Of a DNA stretch of 48,385 bases, positions 18,372 to 27,755 are shown one piece after another. The DNA lies in contig JAAUPR010000010.1 in assembly GCA_012033055.1 (NCBI GenBank), positions 1 to 48,385 on the forward strand, read 5' to 3'. Position numbers and translations under genes: made by a program. Source of the stretch: Limnothrix sp. RL_2_0 (lineage in GTDB: Bacteria > Cyanobacteriota > Cyanobacteriia > Cyanobacteriales > MRBY01). The notes beneath the pieces are model-generated. The model was given only the letters and a program-made list of their open reading frames with translations. It ran no database searches and was not told the origin of the DNA. How positions within the stretch are numbered: the stretch's first letter is position 1; the number at the start of each line of letters is the position of its first letter.

Positions 18372-21128
18372 TTGGAGCAAAAATATGGGCAGCCAATGGA
18401 AACGAATGCGCTGGGCGATCGCCCTTTATGTCTATCGATGGCAGTGGGGTTGGTGGATTTGCCGCAGAGTCCAATAATGCCTGTACATGCTCAAATGATG
18501 GCGACTGAGGGGACTTTTGCGCAGCAGTTACAATCCCTCGAAACTCAGGCTCAAACTTATTTGCAACAGGGTCAAATTGGTCTTGCGCAACAAACTTATG
18601 CGGCGGCGGCGACGCTGGCTAGGGATACTGCCCAAGATATTTTCGAGACAATTATTCCTCTGATCGGTGAGGTTCACCCTGCCCTTGGCTATGCGAATCA
18701 GGCGCTGACCTTCGCGCAAAAAAGTGGCGATCGCCCCCTCACGGCTGAGGCTTTAAATTTAGTCGGAATGATCCAGTTCCAAAGTGGTGGTACGAGTAAT
18801 GCTCGCAGTAATTACCAACAGGCGATCGCCATCCTGCAAGGTTCTCCAACATCCGCTCCCCAAGGCTATAGCCAAGTTCACCTCGGTCAAATCGAACAGG
18901 CGATCGCCAATTACCCTAAAGCCACAGCATTTTATAACGAAGGTCTGAATACGTTTCGCAGTGTGAACGATACAGCGGGGGAAATCTTTGCCCTTCAAAA
19001 TATTGCCGATCTCGCCCAGCAACAACGCAACGCGCCCGAAGCTCTGCGCACCTATCGTGAGGCTCTCCAACTTGCTCGTCAAACGGGTAACCGTAAAGCT
19101 GCCGCTGCCACCCTATTAGTGATGGGAGATTTACAAAAAGGCGATCGCCAATATGTCCTCGCCCAGCAACTTTATGAAGAAGCCCTAGAGGCAAACCAAA
19201 CGAGTCAAAACCTGCGAGAAAGGGGAAAAATCCTTAACCGTTTAGGTACATTAGCCCTCCGCACTAGCCAGCACACCGAAGCAATCAATCTATTGGAACA
19301 GGCTCTAACCGTTGCCCAACAGGCTGGAGATCTGACCGAACAGGGTTCCATTCTGCGCAATATCAGCATTAGCTACCAGCAACAGGGACGATATGAAGAC
19401 TCCTTTGATCTCTTGCAACAGTCTGCCCTTGTGTTTAATCAGATGGGAGTCCGAGCCTTAGAGGCGGAAGCTTTAGCGGAGATGGCCGCAACCCAGAATG
19501 CCCTCGGTAACCGGGAAATGGCGATTATCTATTACAAACAAGCGGTGCAGGTGGTGGAATCCCGCCGTAAAGATTTGACCCTAACTTTTCCTGCTAATGG
19601 CGATCGCCGCCTCGCTAATGTAGATGTCCGATTATTTACGCCCATTTATCGTCGCCTAGCGGATATGTTGATCGCAGACGATCGCCTGTCAGAAGCCCAG
19701 CAAACTTTAGATCTGCTGAAAGTGCAAGAAATCGATAGCTATCTGCGTACTGTAGAAGGAAATGAAATTACAGAGCAAGGCATCGCCGATTTACCGTCGG
19801 AACAGACCATTTTGGTGGAATACGAACCCCTTCGAGATCAGGCGATCGCCCTAGGCAAAGAACTCCTCGCCCTACGCCGCATTCCCAGCGTGGAACTAAC
19901 CTCCGCTCAAACCCAACGCATCCAAGAATTAAGTCAGCAACAACAAGATCTTACCCGTGCCTTTAGCGAATTTAGCCGCAGCCCCGAGGTGAAAGCCGCT
20001 TTAGCCAATGTCAGTGCCACTGCCCGCGAACAAAATCTCAGTTTAAATACTCTGCGCCGGGTGGCTGATAATCTGCGACAACTCGATGAACGCTCGATTA
20101 TTTTGTATCCCCTTGTGCTGGATGATCGCCTAGAACTCATTGTCGCCAGTCCTTTCGCCCCACCCATCCGCCATACAGTGAATGTTTCCCGCGAGGAACT
20201 GAATGCCACCATCGCCGACATGCGTACAGCCCTCACCACTCCCCGCCGCGATATCTCTGCTGCTCCCGCCAAGAAACTCTATGACTGGATTATTGCGCCC
20301 ATCGAAGAGGATCTCCAAGCCACCGAAGCCACGACGATTATCTATGCCCCTGATGATCAACTCCGGTATATTCCCCTCGCGGCACTGAATGACGGCGATC
20401 GCTGGCTCATTGAGCGATTTCGGGTGAACAATATTACCGCTGCGAGCTTGACTGATTTCACAAGTCAGCCTCCCTTGGTACTCAAGATTTTGGCAGGAGC
20501 CTTTACCCAAGGGGAATACGACATCAAAACCACCACTAGAGAATATATTTTTGAAGGGCTGCCGTTTGCAGGGACAGAAATCAACAATATCGTCGCCGCG
20601 ATTCCCAATACCCAAACATTATTTGATCAAAATTTTACGAAAGCCCAGACTGTTCCCCAGATGGATAATTTCAACATTGTTCACCTCGCTACCCATGCGG
20701 CTTTTGTCCCCGGTAAACCGAAAGATTCTTTTGTGCTTTTTGGCAACGGCGATCGCGTCACCCTTGAGGAGGTTCAGGATAGTTGGTTTTTGACCAATGT
20801 GGATTTGATCGTACTCAGTGCCTGCCAAACCGCAGTCGGTGGGGAACTGGGTAATGGGGAAGAAATTTTAGGGTTTGGTTACCTGATGCAAGATGCTGGA
20901 GCAAAGGCGGCGATCGCCTCACTGTGGTCAGTGTCCGACGGTGGAACCCAAGCCCTAATGAACCGCTTCTATGAACAACTCGTTTCCGGTGGTGTCAGCA
21001 AAGCCGAAGCCATGCGCCAAGCCCAAATAGCCATGATCAACGGGGAGTTGTCTGTAGATGATTCCCTCGGCGATACATCCCACCCCTATTACTGGTCGCC
21101 ATTTATTCTCATCGGCAACGGTTTGTGA
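18372..21128 (+). CDS. TPR-CHAT protein; signal peptide probably split by a one-base deletion
   Basis: 918 codons from a TTG at 18372 (ATG at 18396 in frame). About eight TPR units span residues 50-400, a helical linker follows, and a CHAT caspase-like domain covers about 600-918 with the His in HLATHAAF (about residue 775) and the Cys in LSACQTAVGG (about 817), so the dyad is intact. The in-frame N-terminus is an odd signal peptide. The other frame from ATG 18385 reads MGSQWKRMRWAIAL; one extra T in the run after the HIP1 at 18416-18423 would join it to LCLSMAVGLVDLPQSPIMPVHAQ, a textbook signal peptide. The protein is therefore probably exported. It converges on the VWA gene. Substrates are unknown. 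Confidence 0.85.
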   Translation: MEQKYGQPMETNALGDRPLCLSMAVGLVDLPQSPIMPVHAQMMATEGTFAQQLQSLETQAQTYLQQGQIGLAQQTYAAAATLARDTAQDIFETIIPLIGEVHPALGYANQALTFAQKSGDRPLTAEALNLVGMIQFQSGGTSNARSNYQQAIAILQGSPTSAPQGYSQVHLGQIEQAIANYPKATAFYNEGLNTFRSVNDTAGEIFALQNIADLAQQQRNAPEALRTYREALQLARQTGNRKAAAATLLVMGDLQKGDRQYVLAQQLYEEALEANQTSQNLRERGKILNRLGTLALRTSQHTEAINLLEQALTVAQQAGDLTEQGSILRNISISYQQQGRYEDSFDLLQQSALVFNQMGVRALEAEALAEMAATQNALGNREMAIIYYKQAVQVVESRRKDLTLTFPANGDRRLANVDVRLFTPIYRRLADMLIADDRLSEAQQTLDLLKVQEIDSYLRTVEGNEITEQGIADLPSEQTILVEYEPLRDQAIALGKELLALRRIPSVELTSAQTQRIQELSQQQQDLTRAFSEFSRSPEVKAALANVSATAREQNLSLNTLRRVADNLRQLDERSIILYPLVLDDRLELIVASPFAPPIRHTVNVSREELNATIADMRTALTTPRRDISAAPAKKLYDWIIAPIEEDLQATEATTIIYAPDDQLRYIPLAALNDGDRWLIERFRVNNITAASLTDFTSQPPLVLKILAGAFTQGEYDIKTTTREYIFEGLPFAGTEINNIVAAIPNTQTLFDQNFTKAQTVPQMDNFNIVHLATHAAFVPGKPKDSFVLFGNGDRVTLEEVQDSWFLTNVDLIVLSACQTAVGGELGNGEEILGFGYLMQDAGAKAAIASLWSVSDGGTQALMNRFYEQLVSGGVSKAEAMRQAQIAMINGELSVDDSLGDTSHPYYWSPFILIGNGL

Positions 21129-21130
21129 GC

Positions 21131-21165
21131 AAAAAAAAGTAGGAGTTTGGTTGCCAAATCCCTAC
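21131..21165 (-). terminator. Intrinsic terminator for the VWA-protein gene
   Basis: On the minus strand, a GTAGG...CCTAC hairpin (about 12-bp stem with mismatches, 3-base loop) is followed by eight T. It sits just after the VWA gene stop and between two convergent genes. The plus strand has no T-run after the hairpin, so the terminator serves the minus strand. Confidence 0.75.
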
Positions 21166-21198
21166 TGTCCACATACAAAGAAATAGTTTTGCCGTTTG

Positions 21199-22305
21199 TT
21201 ATTGCAAAATAAAACCTTTCCGGGCGAGCTGTTCCCGCAACGCCTGAATCATCACGTAGTCAAGGGTATCGCGGGGGTCTTCATTGCTGGGTAAACTGCG
21301 GATATATTCCTCACGCTTGGCTGTCAAATCACGAATTTCCGCCTGAATTTCTGCCCGCTCCGATTGCACGCCTAAAATATATGCTTCTTTTTCTTCGGTG
21401 CTTAGACCCTGTAACTCAGCAGGTAAAGCTTCTTCTTCGAGGGTTTCGAGATCTACTGTGTTTTCGTCAATGGCATCAACCAGATCCCACGAGGCATTAC
21501 GATAATAGGCCGAACTCTTGGAGCTACCACGGGTAACGATCGCCGCCCCAGCATTCATATCCTGCTGAAGTTGTCGTTGCACACCCCTTGTCCCATCTTC
21601 GCCGTAGGGAATATAGGTTGTATTTAAGCGAGCATTTAAGTCCCGAATTTCTTCATCGTAGGGGGACTCTTGCACGATTACAGCGCGATCTTGATTGATA
21701 TTAAAATTCGCACCACTGGCTAGGGATGCTCCTGCCGCCCACAGATCCCGCTCCTGACTTTCGGCGCTGCCACAATAAATTGTATTGACTAAAATGCCGT
21801 CGCGGCTCGCAAGGGTTACTGCGTCTCGCCAAGAGACTTTCCCTTGATCGAAAGGTTCATTTCCGGCAATAAAAATCGCCCGAAAATCGTCATCATCATT
21901 TGTCCAATTAAGTTGATTTGTGGCGGATTCGATTACCCAACCGCTATACTCTTGACCGCCATTGGTACGGATTTCAAATAGCTTTTCGGATACGCCGTCT
22001 AGTTCTGTGGTGAAGTCTGTGAGTTGACGGTTAAAGCCTTCGCTGTAGGGCAGGGAGTCGTTGCCGTAATGGTAGAGGGCGACTTCGAGGTTGGGAATTT
22101 TGCCGTCTTTGCGCACGTCGGTTAGGGCATTGACCACTGTCCAAAGTTGGCTACGGGTCTGGTCGATAAGGCCATCCATGCTATTGCTAGAATCCAGCAG
22201 AATCGCAATTTGGATCGTGGGTTCTTCTTCGGCGATCGCCACCCATGGCATCAGCACCACGGCTAGAGAAAGAACTGTTGGTGTAAGCAAACGGGACAAA
22301 GACAT
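21199..22305 (-). CDS. Secreted VWA-domain protein
   Basis: 368 residues. A signal peptide is clear (MSLSRLLTPTVLSLAVVLMP, cleavage near VAIA-EEE). A von Willebrand factor A domain follows with a full MIDAS start DSSNSM (D38, S40, S42) and the later Thr/Asp-containing loops, so it should bind a divalent metal and a protein ligand outside the cytosol. The C-terminal 120 residues are charged and helical, with a coiled coil (EEKEAYILGVQSERAEIQAE). It converges on the TPR-CHAT gene with its own terminator between them. Both are probably exported, but a joint role is not shown. Confidence 0.82.
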   Translation of the reverse strand: MSLSRLLTPTVLSLAVVLMPWVAIAEEEPTIQIAILLDSSNSMDGLIDQTRSQLWTVVNALTDVRKDGKIPNLEVALYHYGNDSLPYSEGFNRQLTDFTTELDGVSEKLFEIRTNGGQEYSGWVIESATNQLNWTNDDDDFRAIFIAGNEPFDQGKVSWRDAVTLASRDGILVNTIYCGSAESQERDLWAAGASLASGANFNINQDRAVIVQESPYDEEIRDLNARLNTTYIPYGEDGTRGVQRQLQQDMNAGAAIVTRGSSKSSAYYRNASWDLVDAIDENTVDLETLEEEALPAELQGLSTEEKEAYILGVQSERAEIQAEIRDLTAKREEYIRSLPSNEDPRDTLDYVMIQALREQLARKGFILQ

Positions 22306-22558
22306 GACTCAACCCAAATAGAACAGGACATAGTATTGGATGACGGTCGTTGCACCGATTTTGTGTCTGACTGCATCAATACAAAATATTAAGCAATTTC
22401 AAACTACCGATTGGTAGCCAGATCCTAGATCCTCCTAGCTCCCCTCATGAACGCACTGGTTAATCAGGCAAGAAAACGCTAGCCAGAAGGATCAAAGTGT
22501 CTACCGTATCCCCTATTAAACTACTGCATATTTTGCGGGATTCCGGAGCGGCGATCGC

Positions 22559-24787
22559 CTAAGGCACTTGCAGAGTCACAAACTCATTTTCCGGCACAAA
22601 GCTGTGGTACTCACCATCATCCGCCAAAATTGCCACCATTTTCAGACTCAAGTCAGGCTTTACATGAAGCACATCCCAAGGCACAGACAGCTCCAAGCAC
22701 TCCTTATAAGCCATCTTCGCATGGGCAACCCTTGGAGCCCACTGACCATAATCCACCGCTTCCTCAAACCACATAGATTTAGTCACCATATTGATGCCGA
22801 TGTGGTGGCGGAATAAATAATTTAACGGTTCCTGTTCCGGCATACTTGCGATAGGTGCAGGGCTAATGGCGCAGTTAATACCGGGGTAAAAACAGAGGAG
22901 ATGTAGCTCGGACGGTAAATCCTCACCCCATTTCACGCCCCGCTTTAAATCAAACCGCATATAGAAATTCAGGTGATCCCAACCGTAATACAGCCGTTGT
23001 AATGCACTGCTCTGGTGCATCGTGCCACGAGCGCCGCCAATTTCAATACAGCCTGCCTTATCCCAATCTTGTTCATCCCCCACACCATCGATAACCGGAT
23101 GAATAAAGCTCTGGGGGACATGCTCCTGTTTCACATTGTGCTGCTCAATGGGTTGCTTCACATCGGCTGGAATTGGCTCATTGAGAGCGGTGTAAATGCC
23201 TGCTACGTGCTCCCGGAAGAGTTGGTCAAACATGGCATCTTGGTTGGAAGAATGACCTTCTCCAAACCACCAGAACCAGTCGGATCCTTCTGCAGCGTAG
23301 AGGGATTCCCATGCCTCAGGGTTGGTTAATTCAGTGGCTTCGGGGTGTGCTTCGAGGGTTTTGCGGGCTTTGTAGAGCAGATCCCATGCTTTATTTTTCG
23401 CGGGATCGCCGATCCAAGTGGTAAAACTACCGTCTACCCATGAGCCACTGTGGAGTTTCTCGCGGGGAATGGTTTCGGTGGGGGGGAATTGCTCGATAAA
23501 TTCGGAAACGGTGACGAGCTCTAGGTTGCGATTGGCGCTGAGTTTTTCGTATAGCGCGGTGAGGAAGGGGATGCCATCTCGCTCGTAATATTCCCAACAG
23601 TTTTCACCGTCGAGGGCAATGGTAACGAGGTGGGGTTTTTGGAGGCTGGTGTGGTCGGAGTCTTGGTTTTGGCGAATGGTGCGGGCGATCGCCTCTAGGT
23701 GTCCGACAAAATCACTAGCCGCCGCTTCTGCTGGCATACCGCTGTAAGTAAAGCCAACGAGATCCGAAAGACGGTGATCCCGGAAGACAATGGACAGATC
23801 GCCGGAGGGGGTTTCGAGGCGGTAGGGCTGGTACATCATTTCCGGTTCGTATACATTACCCACTTCGTCGCGGTGGAAGAAATGTTTTAAACTCCAGCCG
23901 AGTACTGCTTCGTCGGAACAGATCCATTTAAAGCCTGCCGCCGCGATGGGATCAAGTACTTCTGGACTAACCGACTGCTCTGAAGGCCACAGTCCTCGCA
24001 CTTCACGACCGAAGCGATCGCGATACATTTCCTTGGCTTTATTCAAATGGCGGGGAATATCCTCCGACCACATAAAGCGATCTTGGGGCAATTCCATCCC
24101 TGGTACAGCCACGCGACCCGAATTGGTATCTGCTAATAGGGGCAAAATTGGGTGGGTGTAGGGGGTTGTGGTCACTTCGAGTTGACCGTTGTCCTGCATT
24201 TCCTTGTGCTTTGGAATGATGCGTTTAATGATTTCCCTTTGTTTGGTATAGATGCGCTGGCGATCGCCTAAGGTGAAACCGCGATCTTTTTTCAACCAAC
24301 CGGCAATATCTGGGTCATCCCAAAAGAGAGGATCAATCCATGCCAAATTATGCCAAGCCAAGAGATCAGAAAAAGCCTGATCATCCCAATTTTCTAGACA
24401 CCATGCCCGACCTTTTTCCTGTCGCTGACAATAGAGTTCACCGTAGCGGGGGTGGGGATCAACGAGGGTGCGGTGGTTGCCATCAAAGAAATGTTCGAGA
24501 ATGTACCATTTTTGGTCTGGCGTTAAGGTTTCAACGGGGGTTAAAGCCAGTTTGAGATAAGGATCTAAAGCTTTGCCTGCCGCATAGTCCTCCAGTTGCA
24601 AAATCAATGAAGGGACAAGGTTTACTGTCTGGTGGAGGCGGGGATATTTTTCGAGTAACAAGATTAAGTCTAGATAATCCTTAGTTCCGTGGAGCCGCAC
24701 CCATGGCAAATGATATTCACCGTTGGCTGATTTGTAGAGGGGTTGATGTTGATGCCAAACGAAAGCGATATGGAGAGGGTAGGACAT
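22559..24787 (-). CDS. Glycoside hydrolase family 57 protein (alpha-glucan-acting)
   Basis: 742 residues. The five conserved GH57 regions are visible: HQHQP near the N-terminus, GNHRTL-type segment, GLWPSEQS with the catalytic nucleophile Glu270, ALDGENCWEYY with the likely acid Asp, and the later WFWWFGEGH block. The C-terminal region is a beta-rich DUF1957/amylopullulanase-type module. GH57 enzymes hydrolyse or transfer alpha-1,4/1,6-glucans; in cyanobacteria such proteins are presumed to act on glycogen in the cytosol, in keeping with the absence of a signal peptide. Amylase, pullulanase or 4-alpha-glucanotransferase activity cannot be told apart here. Divergent from fabD with 215 bp between the starts. 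Confidence 0.9.
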   Translation of the reverse strand: MSYPLHIAFVWHQHQPLYKSANGEYHLPWVRLHGTKDYLDLILLLEKYPRLHQTVNLVPSLILQLEDYAAGKALDPYLKLALTPVETLTPDQKWYILEHFFDGNHRTLVDPHPRYGELYCQRQEKGRAWCLENWDDQAFSDLLAWHNLAWIDPLFWDDPDIAGWLKKDRGFTLGDRQRIYTKQREIIKRIIPKHKEMQDNGQLEVTTTPYTHPILPLLADTNSGRVAVPGMELPQDRFMWSEDIPRHLNKAKEMYRDRFGREVRGLWPSEQSVSPEVLDPIAAAGFKWICSDEAVLGWSLKHFFHRDEVGNVYEPEMMYQPYRLETPSGDLSIVFRDHRLSDLVGFTYSGMPAEAAASDFVGHLEAIARTIRQNQDSDHTSLQKPHLVTIALDGENCWEYYERDGIPFLTALYEKLSANRNLELVTVSEFIEQFPPTETIPREKLHSGSWVDGSFTTWIGDPAKNKAWDLLYKARKTLEAHPEATELTNPEAWESLYAAEGSDWFWWFGEGHSSNQDAMFDQLFREHVAGIYTALNEPIPADVKQPIEQHNVKQEHVPQSFIHPVIDGVGDEQDWDKAGCIEIGGARGTMHQSSALQRLYYGWDHLNFYMRFDLKRGVKWGEDLPSELHLLCFYPGINCAISPAPIASMPEQEPLNYLFRHHIGINMVTKSMWFEEAVDYGQWAPRVAHAKMAYKECLELSVPWDVLHVKPDLSLKMVAILADDGEYHSFVPENEFVTLQVP

Positions 24788-25002
24788 ATGGGTGGTGAGT
24801 AGCTGGTAGGGTCTCTAGAGCATGTATTTACACCCATTTATGATAGCGATCGCCTTTCGTGTCCTTGGGGATACCGTAATGAATTGCAAGGATGATATGA
24901 AGCCGTAACATTTCAGTGGTGCGACTCGAAAATCGCAGGCGATCGCCAGTCCCGTATAATCGAGAGTGGCAATTTTTGTAGCAAAAAGTACTAGAGTTCG
25001 TA

Positions 25003-25881
25003 ATGGGTAAAATCGCGTGGGTCTTTCCGGGACAAGGGTCTCAAGCAGTGGGGATGGGGTCAGATTTAGCGGAGCACCCCATGGCTAAAGCAAAGTTTGC
25101 AGAGGCAGAAGCAATCTTAGGCTGGTCTGTGTTGGACAAATGCCAATGTGACGAAACCGAACTATCCCGCACCCTTTACACCCAACCTTGCCTGTACGTT
25201 CTCGAAGCGATTTTGTGTGATCTTTATCGCGAACAAGTGGGTGATGTGGATTTTGTTGCAGGTCACAGCCTTGGAGAATATGTCGCTCTTTATGCCGCTG
25301 GTGTTTATGATTTTGCGTCGGGTTTAAAGCTGGTACAGAAGCGAGCGCAACTGATGGATCAGGCTTCTGGTGGCAAGATGGCGGCGATGATGAAATTTGA
25401 CCGGGAGGAGCTACTCCAAAAAATTGCTGAGACGGATGGGGTAACCCTCGCCAACGATAATAGTGAGCAACAACTTGTTATTTCTGGCACACCGGAAGCG
25501 GTAGATATGGTCACCAGTACTGTCAAAGCAAAACGGGCGATCGCCTTGAATGTGTCTGGGGCTTTCCACTCTCCTTTTATGGCCGCAGCATCAGAGCAAT
25601 TTCAAGAAGTTTTAGCCGCAGTAGAATTTGCCGATGCCAAAATTCCAGTTTTATCCAACGTTGCCCCCCAACCGGAAACTGAAGCGACAGCGCTCAAAGA
25701 ACGTTTGCAGCAACAAATGACAGGTTCTGTGCGGTGGCTCGAAATCATGAATACCCTTAGTGATCTCGATGTGGCTGAGGCGGTGGAAGTTGGCCCCGGC
25801 AAAGTTTTAACGGGTCTGATTAAGCGCACTTGCAAGACCATGGACACGAAAAATATTGATACGCTTAAAAGTCTTGGTTAA
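25003..25881 (+). CDS. fabD: Malonyl-CoA:ACP transacylase
   Basis: 292 residues, the normal length. FPGQGSQAVGMG is at the N-terminus, the nucleophile Ser89 in GHSLGEY, the catalytic His in GAFHSPFM (about residue 197) and the C-terminal EVGPGKVLTGLIKR. The enzyme moves malonyl from CoA to acyl carrier protein, the entry step to type II fatty acid synthesis. It stands alone here, not in the fab cluster seen in many other bacteria. Start: the ATG at 25003; the 215-bp region upstream is shared with the divergent GH57 gene and holds two HIP1 sites. Confidence 0.95.
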   Translation: MGKIAWVFPGQGSQAVGMGSDLAEHPMAKAKFAEAEAILGWSVLDKCQCDETELSRTLYTQPCLYVLEAILCDLYREQVGDVDFVAGHSLGEYVALYAAGVYDFASGLKLVQKRAQLMDQASGGKMAAMMKFDREELLQKIAETDGVTLANDNSEQQLVISGTPEAVDMVTSTVKAKRAIALNVSGAFHSPFMAAASEQFQEVLAAVEFADAKIPVLSNVAPQPETEATALKERLQQQMTGSVRWLEIMNTLSDLDVAEAVEVGPGKVLTGLIKRTCKTMDTKNIDTLKSLG

Positions 25882-26160
25882 TACGGCCTAAGTTTTTAAA
25901 GCCCTCAATTGCATGACACTCAACGTCGGCGATCGCCCCTTTTCTGTTCAGGATTTGGGGTTTATTTTTCGGCAAACATTTCGACCGTGCTGCACTCAAG
26001 ATTGTATTGTCCACCGACATATGAATAGCCGATGAAAGCCTCGCTCCAAAAATCATTTCTGATAGCCCCAGAAAATCAGCGCCGCCCAAAATGATAGCGA
26101 AGGGATCCTTGACCACTGGCGATCGCCTCCATAACTAACTTTCTTCATCCAACTCAAAAG

Positions 26161-26574
26161 CTAAAGCTCAATTTTGCCGAGTAACTTTTGCAATTGCTTA
26201 CGGGTATAAACGACTTCCGCAATTAATCCCCCGATATAAATAGTGGCTAAACCATATACAAATAAAGGTGGGTATTCACGGGGATATATTTCTCGATCCA
26301 TCAAAATCTCAACGGCGATCGCCCCAATCAGCATAACTGTCATAAAAATTGCGAGGGAGTCTGGTCGTATAAGACAACTAGGCGGTTTCGCTGGATTTTT
26401 GTGTGCCTTCACAATCACACAGGAATGGGGCAGCAATATTCGAAAAGCACCGCGTCTAGGTGTAAATTTTCGTTGTCGGGTTACCATTAGCTTCCGTTCG
26501 CTTGCTTGGACATAAAACAGAGAACTGCTGGTCAGAATCTGCTTGATAGCCTCAAATCCATGTTGTACATCCAT
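26161..26574 (-). CDS. Two-TM membrane protein (unknown function)
   Basis: About 137 residues from the ATG at 26574 (MDVQHGFEA); the frame opens 7 codons earlier. The N-terminal half is basic and soluble (RQRKFTPRRGAFRILLP). The C-terminal half has two membrane helices (LAIFMTVMLIGAIAVEIL and PPLFVYGLATIYIGGLIAEVV) and a charged end. No family recognised. It lies between fabD and the first copy of the dispersed repeat. Confidence 0.5.
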   Translation of the reverse strand: MDVQHGFEAIKQILTSSSLFYVQASERKLMVTRQRKFTPRRGAFRILLPHSCVIVKAHKNPAKPPSCLIRPDSLAIFMTVMLIGAIAVEILMDREIYPREYPPLFVYGLATIYIGGLIAEVVYTRKQLQKLLGKIEL

Positions 26575-26662
26575 TGATCTTGATCTCTTTTGCAATAGTT
26601 AGCTTACTAAAAAATGATAGGGAAAATCTTCCGCATTTCATAAAAAACTTCTTCAAAATGTT

Positions 26663-26817
26663 AGACCTCTTGCATAAGTCTAAATTTCCCCGCTTGGTAG
26701 GGGCTAGGGGTGGATTCTCAGTCAGTGGAAACACCTATCGAAACCCCTTTCGGCCTTCGGTCACCTTCTCCAAGGAAGGATATTTATTATTAGTCTAGGG
26801 GCTTTTGCAAGAACTCT
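26663..26817. mobile_element. MITE-like repeat, copy 1
   Basis: 155 bp. One of three copies in the window (others at 29257 and 33051, same orientation). The ends form imperfect terminal inverted repeats: AGACCTCTTGCATAAGTC at the left and the reverse complement AGAGTTCTTGCAAAAGCC at the right. Shared interior blocks include TCTCAGTCAGTGG, CCTTTCGGCCTTCGG and AAGGAAGGATATTTATT. A TA dinucleotide overlaps or borders both ends. There is no transposase inside, so it would need one supplied in trans. It lies upstream of the transaldolase-like gene. The rest of the spacer (26818-27001) shows nothing. Confidence 0.75.
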
Positions 26818-27001
26818 ATGGATCCGACAACTTATCGAATAAGAACTAAAACATTTGATCCTAATTGCGACATTTTAAGATTGTGTTTTTGCGGGCGGTG
26901 TTCTTGAAGGGTAGGTATTCCCGATCCATTTTGCTTGGTTGCTATTTTGCGGCAGCCAATGAGTAAGATTTTGAAACACACACTATCTATAATGACCATC
27001 C

Positions 27002-27637
27002 ATGATTTATTTAGATTCGGCGATCGCCAATGAAGCAGCTCAGGCGATCACTTGGGGTTGGGTCAAAGGCATCACGACTAACCCCACCCTTTTAGCAAAG
27101 AGCAACACCGAACCCGCCGTCACCCTGAAAACCCTCGCAGAAATTTGTACAGGCGAACTTTATTACCAGCTCGTTAGCCAGACCGAAGACGAGATGATCC
27201 GCGAAGCCCACAAAGCACGGGAGATTATCGGTGAAAAACTAGTGCTAAAAATCCCGGCCAACTTCACTGGATTTGCTGCCTTACCCAAACTATCCCCTGA
27301 AATTGCCTGTTCCGTTACCGCCATTTATCACCCGACCCAAGCCGTAGTTGCCGCTGAAGGAGGAGCCAAATATGCGATCGCCTACGTCAACCGTGCCACC
27401 AAACTCCAAGGCGATGGCTGTGACCTAGTGAAATCAATGAAAAATATTTTGCAGGGGAGCGACACAACAATCCTTGCTGCTAGCCTCAAATCCCCCGCCG
27501 AAATTGCCGAGGCCATGGCCGCCGGAGCCGATCACATCACCATTCCTTTTGATCTCCTAAAAGCCATCACGACCCATGCCCTCTCAGAACAAACTGTTGC
27601 CGATTTCACAAGCTCCGGTAAAGGTTTAACGCTCTAA
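27002..27637 (+). CDS. Transaldolase/fructose-6-phosphate aldolase-like protein
   Basis: 211 residues, the length of the short (FSA/TalC-type) transaldolase subfamily. MIYLDSAIANEA, then GITTNPTLLAK (the family signature), the Schiff-base Lys83 in LVLKIPA, SVTAIYHPTQA and GADHITIPFDLLKAI. Members form a Schiff base with a ketose phosphate and carry out transaldolase or fructose-6-phosphate aldolase reactions; which one applies here cannot be told. An ordinary long transaldolase probably exists elsewhere in the genome. Followed 118 bp later by the transporter gene on the same strand, possibly cotranscribed. Confidence 0.88.
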   Translation: MIYLDSAIANEAAQAITWGWVKGITTNPTLLAKSNTEPAVTLKTLAEICTGELYYQLVSQTEDEMIREAHKAREIIGEKLVLKIPANFTGFAALPKLSPEIACSVTAIYHPTQAVVAAEGGAKYAIAYVNRATKLQGDGCDLVKSMKNILQGSDTTILAASLKSPAEIAEAMAAGADHITIPFDLLKAITTHALSEQTVADFTSSGKGLTL

Positions 27638-27755
27638 TTTTGTGAGAAACTAGCCCATCAAAACCGAAGTAAAAGCAGTGAATGCCGCCGACCGAAGGAA
27701 CTGTTGTCTATACTAAAAGGAGCCGTTACAAAACTTCATCACAAACTATTCTTTG

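Noticed and set aside
18372-21128. TPR-CHAT as a CRISPR-associated (type III-E) protein
   Set aside because: There is no cas gene or CRISPR array in the window, and the protein appears to carry a signal peptide.
25865-26116. 83-codon minus-strand ORF after fabD
   Set aside because: It overlaps the fabD end, has no ribosome binding site and no family features; composition looks like chance translation.
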